Below are positions 25,061 to 32,564 of a stretch of DNA of 51,710 nt, piece by piece. Position 1 is the stretch's first letter; every line of letters begins with the position of its first letter. The DNA is from Gemmatimonadota bacterium (GTDB lineage Bacteria; Latescibacterota; UBA2968; UBA8231): contig VXML01000085.1 of NCBI GenBank assembly GCA_009841115.1, positions 1-51,710 on the forward strand, written 5' to 3'. The position numbers were made by a program, and so were the translations under genes. The notes beneath the pieces are model-generated. The model made no database searches. It was not told where the DNA came from and was given only the letters and a program-made list of their open reading frames with translations.

Positions 25061-25088
25061 TTGATTAAGTTTCAGAATTTCGTATAAT
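25061..25088 (+). promoter_or_regulatory. sigma70-like promoter of the HU gene
   Basis: TTGATT, 16-nt spacer, TATAAT. Strong -10 box about 57 nt before the GTG start. Confidence 0.7.
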
Positions 25089-25145
25089 ACAAGCACTTAT
25101 GCACAAAATCAGTACCGATTTAACTCCTCAGCTAGCGAGGTTTTA

Positions 25146-25487
25146 GTGGCCACCATAACCAAGAAAGATCTAGCGAGGTCGGTAGCCGACACGCTCGGCT
25201 GCAAAAACAACCTGACTTTGCAAATGGTCGATAGCCTCTTCGAGGCCATGCGCGAAACGCTTATCGAAGGAAACCGCATTGAAATCAGGGGCTTTGGCGT
25301 CCTCGAAGTCAAAGACACCAAGCCCAAGCCCGCCGCCCGCAACCCGCGCACCGGCGAAGTCGTGTACGTGCCCGCCCGCCGCAAGACCCACTTTAAGCCG
25401 GGCAAACAACTCAAAGAAGCCCTGCACGACACCCGCGCGGTCGCCAGCCAAGCCGCACCCGACCCCGGCGGCTCTTGGTCCCCCTGA
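25146..25487 (+). CDS. HU/IHF-family DNA-binding protein
   Basis: A 113-residue nucleoid protein. It has the dimerisation helices (TKKDLARSVADTLGC), the GFGVLEVKDTKPKPAARNPRTGE arm that bends DNA in the minor groove (Pro at the tip), and RRKTHFKPGKQLKEAL. About 20 extra residues after the core are of low complexity. Start is GTG at 25146. It has its own strong promoter and terminator, so it is monocistronic. IHF-type proteins assist sigma54 promoters by bending DNA between enhancer and promoter, so this protein could take part at the triple-palindrome promoters; that link is inference. Confidence 0.93.
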   Translation: MATITKKDLARSVADTLGCKNNLTLQMVDSLFEAMRETLIEGNRIEIRGFGVLEVKDTKPKPAARNPRTGEVVYVPARRKTHFKPGKQLKEALHDTRAVASQAAPDPGGSWSP

Positions 25488-25516
25488 CATCGTTGAAAAT
25501 TCGTTCTGCAAAAATA

Positions 25517-25545
25517 AAAGCCGGCTCCTTGCGAGTCGGCTTTTG
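25517..25545 (+). terminator. Terminator of the HU gene
   Basis: AAAAGCCGGCT, loop, AGTCGGCTTTT: an 11-bp stem with one G-U pair and flanking A and T runs. It overlaps the likely 5' end of the next gene. Confidence 0.75.
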
Positions 25546-26602
25546 TCGTGTGTGCGTTGGTCTCGCGCTGTTGATGGCGTCCGACATCCGCGCCGAGCAA
25601 CGCCTACACATCGGCGCTGATCCGCGTATCGAACTGCTCACCGCGGTCCAGCTCCTCGGCCAGTATCGCTATCTGACGCCTTATCGGGTGGAATACGCGG
25701 ACGATCTCGTCGCTCACTTTTCGCGCTATCCTCCCCAGCAGGCCGTGGCCTTTTTTCGCAGCCTGAGCTTGGACACCGGGTGGTCCGATGCCTACCCAAC
25801 TGCCATGCTCTACCTGTCCGATCCACCCGAACTAGAACCAACCCAACCCATTCCCCCCCATATCCATCGCGCCTTCCGCGGCGAGGAAAACTTCGCGCGC
25901 TTTGTCCACGCCTTGCGCAACTTTGCCCGCCAGACCCAATTCAACCACTTCTTCACCCGCAGCCAAAAGCTCTACCAGCTCCTCGAAGCACGTCTCCGCG
26001 AAGAGCTGGCCGATGCCGACCCCACCAGCCAAGTCGAAGCCTATTTCGGTACCCGCCAACTCAGCTACCACCTCGTCCTTAGCCCGCTGTTGCACCACGG
26101 AGGATTTGGCCCCCACATCGGCCGCCATGGGGGGCCGTACGATGTCTATACGCTGCTCGGCCCCACGGGAGTCACGCAGCGCGGCCTGCCCGAATACGGC
26201 CCCCGCGAGCAGCTTTTGCAGATTATATGGCACGAATTCAGCCACGCCTTCGTCAATCCCCTCAGCGAGGAGTACTATCCCATGCTGAGGCCCCATGCCG
26301 ACCTATTCGCCCCGCTGGCCGAACAGATGGCCACCATCGGCTACACGCACTGGTTCGACTGTGCCAACGAACACCTCATCCGCGCCATCACCGCACGCCT
26401 CGCTCACCATCACCTCGGTGCGGAAGCAGGTCGCCGGGCACTGCGCGAAGAATCCGGGCGCGGCTTCCGCTATATCCACGCCGTAGCCCGCCGCCTCGAA
26501 TCATACGAATCCCAGCGCGACCGCTATCCGACCTTCGCCTCCTTCTTCCCCCGCTTAATTTCCGTTCTTGCCGAGCTTACTCCCGAGACTTTAGCGCACT
26601 AG
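25529..26602 (+). CDS. DUF4932-like exported protein with HEFSH motif
   Basis: A protein of about 357 residues. The start has a signal peptide (RVGFCRVCVGLALLMASDIRA), which is why TTG 25529 is preferred. TTG 25475, GTG 25550 and ATG 25574 are alternatives, and none has a good ribosome site. The body resembles DUF4932: IWHEFSHAFVNPL is a zincin-type HExxH motif, with downstream Glu/His candidates near ANEHLIRAITARL. A periplasmic or secreted metallopeptidase is likely but not shown for the family. The end overlaps the convergent aminotransferase gene by 12 nt. The HU terminator lies inside the 5' end, so expression must come from read-through or a separate promoter. Confidence 0.75.
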   Translation: MRVGFCRVCVGLALLMASDIRAEQRLHIGADPRIELLTAVQLLGQYRYLTPYRVEYADDLVAHFSRYPPQQAVAFFRSLSLDTGWSDAYPTAMLYLSDPPELEPTQPIPPHIHRAFRGEENFARFVHALRNFARQTQFNHFFTRSQKLYQLLEARLREELADADPTSQVEAYFGTRQLSYHLVLSPLLHHGGFGPHIGRHGGPYDVYTLLGPTGVTQRGLPEYGPREQLLQIIWHEFSHAFVNPLSEEYYPMLRPHADLFAPLAEQMATIGYTHWFDCANEHLIRAITARLAHHHLGAEAGRRALREESGRGFRYIHAVARRLESYESQRDRYPTFASFFPRLISVLAELTPETLAH

Positions 26603-27922
26603 TCGCCGGAAAAGATCCTCCTGCTGCGGTACTTCGAGCAGTTCGTCCAAGGTCCCGCGCTCCAAGCCTTCGGCAATAACGGTAAAACTCTCCCGCACCA
26701 CAGCCGCGGTCTGCTCGACCTCGGCCTCGCCGTGAGCACAATTGAACATGAACCCAGTCGCCAAGATCACGCCGCGGCGGGCGTTCTCTTGGATAAACAG
26801 CGTGTTGACCTTGGCAGCCATCGCAGCATCCTCCGCGCCCAAGCGGATGTGCGGATGCGCCGCCACCCCCTCGCAGCTAGCGTCTAGTCCAACGGCTGCG
26901 GCCGCCGCGTCAATTTGCTCCTTGAAGAAGGTGCCAATGCGTTGGAAGTGACCCACCGCGTCGCGGCGCTCTAACTCGCGCAAGGTCGCCAGCGAAGCCG
27001 CCACGCCAATGTTATCGTCCCAGTAGGCGCTGGAGATAAACATCTGCGCAGCCGGTGCCATAAACTCCCGCTTGCCGACCACCGCGCCCATTGGATAGCC
27101 GTTGGAGATGGCCTTGGCAAAAACGGACATATCCGGCGTCACGCCCGTGTATTCCTGGGCGCTGCCCAAGGCCACCCGAAACCCCGACGAGACTTCGTCG
27201 AAGATGAGCACCACCCCGTAGCGCGACGCCAACTCCCGCACCTTTTCTAAGTAGCCCGGCGGCGGCTCGTCAGAGCGCATCGGCTCCATGATGATACAGG
27301 CCAACTCACCGGCGTGCTCTTCGAGCAGAGCAGTGAGTTCATCGACATCGCCATAGGTAAAAGGCAGGGCCGTGCCCTCCAGACAGCGGGGCACGCCAAT
27401 CGGCTCAATGCCATTGAAGAGATGAGTGGCCAACCGCTCGGCTCCGATATTGGCGGCCTGATACCAATCGTGCCAGCCATGGTACCCGCAAAACAGCACC
27501 TTGTCGCGGCCGGTAACCCCACGCGCGATCCGCACCGCAATGGTGCAGGCCTCGCCTCCGCCCTTGCAGTAGCGCACCATTTCCGCCGAGGGCACGATCC
27601 TCACCAACTCCACGGCCAACTCCACGGCCGACTCTTGGACGATACTGTAGATGGTCCCCCGGTCAATCTGGGCGCGGACCGCGGCATCAACTACCTCGTC
27701 AGCATAGCCCAAAATCACCGGCCCCACGGCGCTGGTCCAATCGATGTATTCGTTGCCATCTACATCCCAGATGCGGCAGCCTTTGGCGCGCTCGGCGTAG
27801 ATGGGACTGACGCCGAGCGCCGCCCGGGTCGGCCGCCGGCTGATGAGTTGGGTGGTACCGGGGATGAGCGCTTGGGCGCGCTCGTAGATTTGCAATGAGC
27901 GGCGCACTGAGTGTTCTCGCAT
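26591..27922 (-). CDS. Class III PLP aminotransferase, glutamate-1-semialdehyde aminomutase-like
   Basis: A 443-residue fold-type I PLP enzyme. PLP-phosphate and ring contacts lie in KGGGEACTIAVRIAR and YHGWHDWY, and FDEVSSGFR holds the Asp that contacts the pyridine N. Lys270 in VFAKAISNGYPMG is the Schiff-base residue. It resembles GSA aminomutase-like enzymes of secondary metabolism more than heme-pathway HemL; substrate unknown. The frame is open 32 codons further upstream, but ATG 27922 has AAGGAG 8 nt away and fits homologues. Convergent with the DUF4932 gene. Confidence 0.88.
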   Translation of the reverse strand: MREHSVRRSLQIYERAQALIPGTTQLISRRPTRAALGVSPIYAERAKGCRIWDVDGNEYIDWTSAVGPVILGYADEVVDAAVRAQIDRGTIYSIVQESAVELAVELVRIVPSAEMVRYCKGGGEACTIAVRIARGVTGRDKVLFCGYHGWHDWYQAANIGAERLATHLFNGIEPIGVPRCLEGTALPFTYGDVDELTALLEEHAGELACIIMEPMRSDEPPPGYLEKVRELASRYGVVLIFDEVSSGFRVALGSAQEYTGVTPDMSVFAKAISNGYPMGAVVGKREFMAPAAQMFISSAYWDDNIGVAASLATLRELERRDAVGHFQRIGTFFKEQIDAAAAAVGLDASCEGVAAHPHIRLGAEDAAMAAKVNTLFIQENARRGVILATGFMFNCAHGEAEVEQTAAVVRESFTVIAEGLERGTLDELLEVPQQEDLFRRLVR

Positions 27923-28111
27923 GACGCAGGCTCCTTCTACCGCCCGCTGCGGAGCGGATTCTCGCGTGAAAAAGGCGTTTGGGGTGCGTTGGGCTATCTC
28001 GCCGCTGCGAGGTAGCAATTCTCGCCGTTACGGGTGTTAGATAATTTGACAGCCCGTTTAAGTCCCTCTTTTTTGCCTATCCAACCTCGTACTTCTGAAT
28101 GGAGCTTCATC

Positions 28112-28714
28112 ATGCAACGCGCCTTGCCTCTTCTCACCCTCTTGTTAGCGCTGCCGCTGACCGTCCACGCCTTTGATGGAAAACGCGAGGGATTTCTGTT
28201 CGGCTTGGGCCTTGGGCCCAGCTACCAGTCCATTGAGCAAGAATGGCTCATCGACGGCAAACTTTCCCGGCACAAGGACAGCGGCTCGACATTCGGGATG
28301 GCCCTCCAGTTCGGCTACGGCCTCACCGACCACCTCGTCTTAGGCTGGATCTTGGACTTAGGCAGCGACACTGACGACGACGAGACCAAGCTCCTCGGCA
28401 AAGCGGTCGCCAAGGGCAACACCAGCTTTGAAATCGACGGCTTTAGCGCGACCTATTTCTTTAAAAAACGCGCCCCATCGCCCTTTGTCGAAGCCGTCAT
28501 CGGCACCGCGCGCTGGGACGACGGCGGCGACAACGTCCTCGACGGCCTCGGGCTGGCCGGCAGCATTGGCTATGAGGTGCGCAGGCACTGGATGGTCAAA
28601 GGGACCGTTGGCTGGGGTACGCCAAGCGCAGAGACCGCGATCGGCGATCAAGCGATAAAAGCCGAGGTCACGGGCTTAATCTTCGCCTTCAACGCCAGCT
28701 ATCTCTGGTACTGA
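28112..28714 (+). CDS. Outer-membrane beta-barrel-like protein
   Basis: A 200-residue exported protein. The signal is RALPLLTLLLALPLTVHA, followed by alternating hydrophobic/polar strands with Gly and aromatic residues (FLFGLGLGPSYQS, FGMALQFGYGLTDHLVLGW, GLAGSIGYEVRRHWMVKGTVGWG, ending FNASYLWY). The final aromatic residue and size fit an eight-stranded OmpA/OmpW-like barrel. ATG 28112 has a GGAG site; an open frame upstream to 28034 lacks one. Function unknown. No clear operon partner. Confidence 0.75.
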   Translation: MQRALPLLTLLLALPLTVHAFDGKREGFLFGLGLGPSYQSIEQEWLIDGKLSRHKDSGSTFGMALQFGYGLTDHLVLGWILDLGSDTDDDETKLLGKAVAKGNTSFEIDGFSATYFFKKRAPSPFVEAVIGTARWDDGGDNVLDGLGLAGSIGYEVRRHWMVKGTVGWGTPSAETAIGDQAIKAEVTGLIFAFNASYLWY

Positions 28715-28720
28715 ACAGGC

Positions 28721-29713
28721 TTATTCCTGCTCTTCCATCTGATCGTAGAACTGGACGATCTTGCCCCGGTCCTCAGAGGCGTTGAACGCCATACCAGCCC
28801 GTGGATGCTGGTTGAGCAAGCCAGTGATCATGTAGGGATAGTCGTAGCCCCACAGCAGTTGAGAGCGCAGCGGCTCAACGTGCTCCTCAATGCACTTGAG
28901 CACTGGGCGCAAGCGGAATTTCGGGTTGTGCAAAAAGCCCAGCAAAAGCTCCATCTGGCAATTGCCCGCGCCGCGGCCCAAGCCGGCGAAACTCGCGTCT
29001 GCGCAATTGGCCCCTAACACTACGGCTTCGATGGTATTGGCAAAGGCCAGTTGCCGATTGTTGTGGGCGTGAATCCCGACCTCGATCTGGGTGCCCTCGC
29101 AGTATTCGAAGAACATGTTGCACAGCGCGCGGATCTGCTCGCTGTAGAGCGAGCCAAAGCTATCGACCACGTACACAGCCCCCACATCCGAGTGCACCAG
29201 CATCTCCAGCGCGCTCTTGACCTCGGACTCCGGCACGGTGGAAACGGCCATTAGATTTAGGGTCGTCTCATAGCCCTTGTCCGAGGCGTCCTTGACCATG
29301 TCCAATGCCAGCGGCATCTGGTGGATGTAGGTGGCCACGCGGATCATGTCCAACGCGCTCTCAGAGGCTGGCAGGATGTCCGTCTTGTAATCGCTCTTTT
29401 CGGCGTCGGCCATGGCTGCCAACTTCAGCGAGGTATTGTTGTCGCCGACGATGCGGCGGATGTCCTCCTCGCGGCAGTGCTTCCACGGACCAAACTCGCC
29501 GGGCGGAAACTGCTCCCGCGAGTTGATATAGCCGATTTCCATGTAGTCAATCCCGGCCTCGACGCAGGACTCGTACACGCCTCTTACTACTTCGTCAGTG
29601 AACTGGTGGTCGTTCATCAAGCCGCCATCGCGGATTGTGACATCGACGACCTTGATCTCCTCCCGGTATCCGAGCCAATTATCGGCCCAGGTTGCGCGGT
29701 CTTCCTCGCTCAT
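28721..29713 (-). CDS. DRE-TIM (HMGL-like) aldolase family protein
   Basis: A 330-residue TIM-barrel enzyme. It opens with VVDVTIRDGG, the DRE-type metal and catalytic motif (R28-D29). A VYVVDSFGSL strand and HAHNN (metal-binding His pair, near residue 210) follow, with a GLGRGAGNCQMELLLGFL C-terminal loop. It is closest in look to 4-hydroxy-2-oxovalerate aldolase-like proteins; the exact substrate cannot be told. AGGAG lies 6 nt before ATG 29713. It lies 152 nt downstream of the enolase-superfamily gene on the same strand and may form a catabolic unit with it. Confidence 0.85.
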   Translation of the reverse strand: MSEEDRATWADNWLGYREEIKVVDVTIRDGGLMNDHQFTDEVVRGVYESCVEAGIDYMEIGYINSREQFPPGEFGPWKHCREEDIRRIVGDNNTSLKLAAMADAEKSDYKTDILPASESALDMIRVATYIHQMPLALDMVKDASDKGYETTLNLMAVSTVPESEVKSALEMLVHSDVGAVYVVDSFGSLYSEQIRALCNMFFEYCEGTQIEVGIHAHNNRQLAFANTIEAVVLGANCADASFAGLGRGAGNCQMELLLGFLHNPKFRLRPVLKCIEEHVEPLRSQLLWGYDYPYMITGLLNQHPRAGMAFNASEDRGKIVQFYDQMEEQE

Positions 29714-29865
29714 TTTTCACTCCTGTCTATGTGTAACTCAAGTGCTGGCGAAAGGATATATACTGCGGCACAACCGGCAAAAGGTCAAACCCCAGCGGTT
29801 GGCGTGCGGCGGCAACGTATCCGCAGATGAACGCAGATGAGCGCAGAGGTGGGATGCGAGGGCAC

Positions 29866-30942
29866 TTAGGCCGTCGCCACCGTCAGGGTGCGCAGCTTGT
29901 CCGCGTCGATCTCCACGCCCAAGCCCGGCCCTTCAAACGGATACAAGTAGCTGCCCTCGGCCCGCACCCTTTCCACAGCCGGCGACGCCGTGTACAGCAC
30001 CGGCCCCATGGGGTCGCAGGGCAAGTTGGTGTTGGGCATGGCGATGCCAACGCTGACCTGCGCCGACACCCCCAGCGTCGATTCTTGGTCGGTGCCAATC
30101 AAGCAGCGGAACCCAGCCGCTTCCGCCAAAGCAAAAAGCCGACGGATATGGGTCGGGCCGCCGCAGACGCAGGCGACGTTAAAGGCCGTGCAGGCCCTTT
30201 TCTCAATGGCTTCCATCCCCAACTCTAGGCTGTTGATGTGCCAGCTCACCGGCAGGTCAACGCGCCGCACAAATTCGGCTGAGACTCGCAGACTGCGCGA
30301 GGGCTGCTCAAAGTGATAGGGCGCGTGGTGGCGGAGGACATCGGCGTAGCGTACGGCCGTCTCCCAATCGGTGAAGCGGCCGGAAAAGTCGATGGACTTG
30401 AGCTTGAGCCGGTCGTCGAAGCGGCGTTTGACCTCGTCTAAGAAGCGGTCGTCGAGCGCGCTATCGCCCGACACGTAGTAGCGAAACAGGTGATGGCCCA
30501 AGTCGAGCAGCCGCTGGAGATAGCTTAGCGTGCGCTCAAAGTCCTCTTTTACCTGCCAGCCAAAAATTGGATAGCAGCAATAGAGCCTATCCCGCATCTT
30601 GCCGCCCAAAAGCTGATAGGCCGGGACTCCTTGCGCCTTGCCGTTGAGGTCGTAGAGCGCCAAGTCAATCGCCGAGGCGAGGTGGAGGTTGGTTACGGAG
30701 CTGTGGAAGGCGTGGCCGCGCAACAGCTCGTTGATCTCAGTAATGGCCCCAGCGTCCCGCCCCACCAACAGCTCGTTGTATTGCCGGGCAATGGCCGCCA
30801 AATCCTCGGCGCGACTGTCGGACGCCTCGCCCCAGCCGACCGGGCCGTCATCGACAAAGACCTTGACCAGCACGTGCCCAGAGATGTGGCCGTAGTAGCG
30901 CGGGGTCTCTATCTGAATGGTTTCTACTTTGGTGATTTTCAC
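29866..30942 (-). CDS. Enolase-superfamily (mandelate racemase-like) protein with degenerate active site
   Basis: A 358-residue protein with the capping domain (KITKVETIQIETPRYYG) and barrel of the MLE/MR group (LYDLNGKAQGVPAYQLLGG). Usual catalytic residues are mostly absent: the K-x-K strand reads LFRYYVSG, the third metal-ligand strand reads PVSWHINS, and the later Lys strand reads FNVACVCGG. Only the first Asp (SIDFSG) and second Glu (FEQPSR) remain. Mg-dependent proton abstraction of the standard type is therefore doubtful. Start is GTG 30942, with AAAGGAG embedded in the aminotransferase remnant just upstream (GTGA overlap). Confidence 0.85.
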   Translation of the reverse strand: MKITKVETIQIETPRYYGHISGHVLVKVFVDDGPVGWGEASDSRAEDLAAIARQYNELLVGRDAGAITEINELLRGHAFHSSVTNLHLASAIDLALYDLNGKAQGVPAYQLLGGKMRDRLYCCYPIFGWQVKEDFERTLSYLQRLLDLGHHLFRYYVSGDSALDDRFLDEVKRRFDDRLKLKSIDFSGRFTDWETAVRYADVLRHHAPYHFEQPSRSLRVSAEFVRRVDLPVSWHINSLELGMEAIEKRACTAFNVACVCGGPTHIRRLFALAEAAGFRCLIGTDQESTLGVSAQVSVGIAMPNTNLPCDPMGPVLYTASPAVERVRAEGSYLYPFEGPGLGVEIDADKLRTLTVATA

Positions 30943-31052
30943 GCTTTGCTCCTTTGCAAGCGGCTCAACGCCGCGAGTAATTAATTGATTGCGGCCTCAA
31001 GTAAGAAAAAGGCGATACTGGCGCGCAAGCCTGCACGAGCGGGCAGGAGTAC
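30939..31052 (-). pseudogene. Class V aminotransferase C-terminal remnant 1
   Basis: Decoded on the minus strand this gives GLRASIAFFLLEAAIN, a TAA at 30981-30983, then LLAALSRLQRSKA and a stop overlapping the next gene. It matches the tail of the remnant at 34826-35029 (LRASITFFLLESEIDELLAAL) and the conserved end of class V aminotransferases. The 3' part, which holds the ribosome site of the next gene, is what remains. Confidence 0.7.
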
Positions 31053-31070
31053 GTGTGAGCAGAGGCACCA

Positions 31071-32495
31071 TCAGTACACCATCTCCCGGTAGCTCTGCGC
31101 GATCTTCTCGATCGCCACGACGTACGCCGCGGTCCGCAGGTCATGCACCTTATCATGGCTCAAAAACACCTCGCGCATCTCGTTGTACGCCTGCCGCATG
31201 GTGTCGTCTAGGCCAGATCGCACTAGGTCCAACTCATCGGCTCCGCGCACCAGATCGTGCCGCTGGGTTTCGGGAAGCGGTTTGCCGACCGCAGTCTCTA
31301 TGGCTTCGACGATGCGCTGCCCGCGCAGCTCGTCGATGCGCCGGTCCATGCGGCCGAAGCGGATGTGGGATAGGTTCTTGATCCATTCGAAGTACGAGAC
31401 TATCACACCTCCTGCATTCAGATAAGCGTCCGGAATCACCACCTTGCCGCGATCGCGCAGGATTTCGTCCGCCTCGAAAGTAGTCGGACCGTTGGCGGCC
31501 TCGGCGATCAGCCGCGCCTGGATGCGCTCGGCGTTTTCGGTGGTGATCACCGATTCGATGGCCGCGGGAATCAGGATGTCGCAGTCTGCTTCCAGCAAAA
31601 GGCTGCCGTCCTCCACGAACTCGGAGTCCCGAAAACCCTGACCACCGCCCTTTTCGCGGCGATAGGCGGCAAGCTCCTCAATGTCTAGCTCATCCTCACA
31701 CACTACGGCCCCCTCGCGCTCAATAACAGCGACCACCCTGACGCCATCCTCTTCGGACAGGAACTTCGCGGCGTGGTACCCTACGTTGCCCAAGCCCTGG
31801 ATGATTACTCGCTTGCCCTCTAGGTCTCCATCCATCCCGGCCCTCTGCACATCTTCGGAATGGCGGAAGAATTCCCTGAGGGCGTACTGCACCCCGCGCC
31901 CCGTCGCCTCGTTGCGACCGCGGATTCCGCTCATGTGCACGGGTTTACCGGTGACACAGGCGATGGCGTTGATGTCGTTGGGATACAGGGCGCGGTAGGC
32001 ATCCGCAATCCACCCCATTTCGCGCGCGCCCGTACCCATGTCGGGAGCCGGCACGTTGAGACTGGGGCTGATGTAGCCTTTCTTCGTCAGCTCCATCGTG
32101 AAATTGCGAGTGATTAGCTCGAGCTCGGCCGCGTCGTAGTCGCGCGGATCAATCTGCAGGGCACCCTTAGAGCCCCCGTACGGAACATCGACAATGGCGC
32201 ACTTGTAGGTCATCAGGGCGGCCAGGGCCTCCACCTCGTCCTGGTCGGCGATCGGCGCATAGCGGATGCCGCCTTTTACCGGCAGAAAGTGCTCGCTGTG
32301 GACGGCGCGCCAGCCGGTGAATACCCGAAACTCGCCCCGTATGTAAACGGGAAAGCTGACCTGGAACACAGAGTTGCACGTCTGGATCTGGTCGGCGAGT
32401 CCCGGCTCGAGCTCCATCGTGGCGGCAGCCACCTCGAACATCCGGTCGACGCTGCCCTTGAACGACTTATTCCGCTCTTTCAAACCGGATTCCAC
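31071..32495 (-). CDS. Glu/Leu/Phe/Val dehydrogenase
   Basis: A 474-residue NAD(P)-dependent amino acid dehydrogenase. The substrate domain has VKGGIRYAP and the catalytic-Lys segment TYKCAIVDVPYGGSKGAL. The Rossmann domain has GLGNVG (IIQGLGNVGYHAA), and the C-terminal helices include NAGGVIVSYFEW. It likely interconverts glutamate and 2-oxoglutarate plus ammonia; specificity within the family cannot be set by eye. Start GTG 32495 follows an AAGGGGG run. It lies 69 nt downstream of the transporter gene on the same strand. Confidence 0.92.
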   Translation of the reverse strand: MESGLKERNKSFKGSVDRMFEVAAATMELEPGLADQIQTCNSVFQVSFPVYIRGEFRVFTGWRAVHSEHFLPVKGGIRYAPIADQDEVEALAALMTYKCAIVDVPYGGSKGALQIDPRDYDAAELELITRNFTMELTKKGYISPSLNVPAPDMGTGAREMGWIADAYRALYPNDINAIACVTGKPVHMSGIRGRNEATGRGVQYALREFFRHSEDVQRAGMDGDLEGKRVIIQGLGNVGYHAAKFLSEEDGVRVVAVIEREGAVVCEDELDIEELAAYRREKGGGQGFRDSEFVEDGSLLLEADCDILIPAAIESVITTENAERIQARLIAEAANGPTTFEADEILRDRGKVVIPDAYLNAGGVIVSYFEWIKNLSHIRFGRMDRRIDELRGQRIVEAIETAVGKPLPETQRHDLVRGADELDLVRSGLDDTMRQAYNEMREVFLSHDKVHDLRTAAYVVAIEKIAQSYREMVY

Positions 32496-32564
32496 AGCCC
32501 CCTTTTTTTCCGCATACTCTCCAACCCCTACTCCTTCGATAATGGGTGCCGCGCAAGCGGCTGA

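Noticed and set aside
27314..27898. 194-codon plus-strand frame opposite the class III aminotransferase
   Set aside because: The aminotransferase has all PLP motifs in the other strand; this frame is a shadow.
28045..28075. TTGACA upstream of the barrel gene as a sigma70 promoter
   Set aside because: No acceptable -10 box at the right distance; only a T run is there.
29816..29850. Short direct repeats (CGCAGATGAACGCAGATGAGCGCAG-like) before the enolase-superfamily gene end
   Set aside because: Too short and too few copies to define an element; nothing else in the 152-nt gap looks functional.
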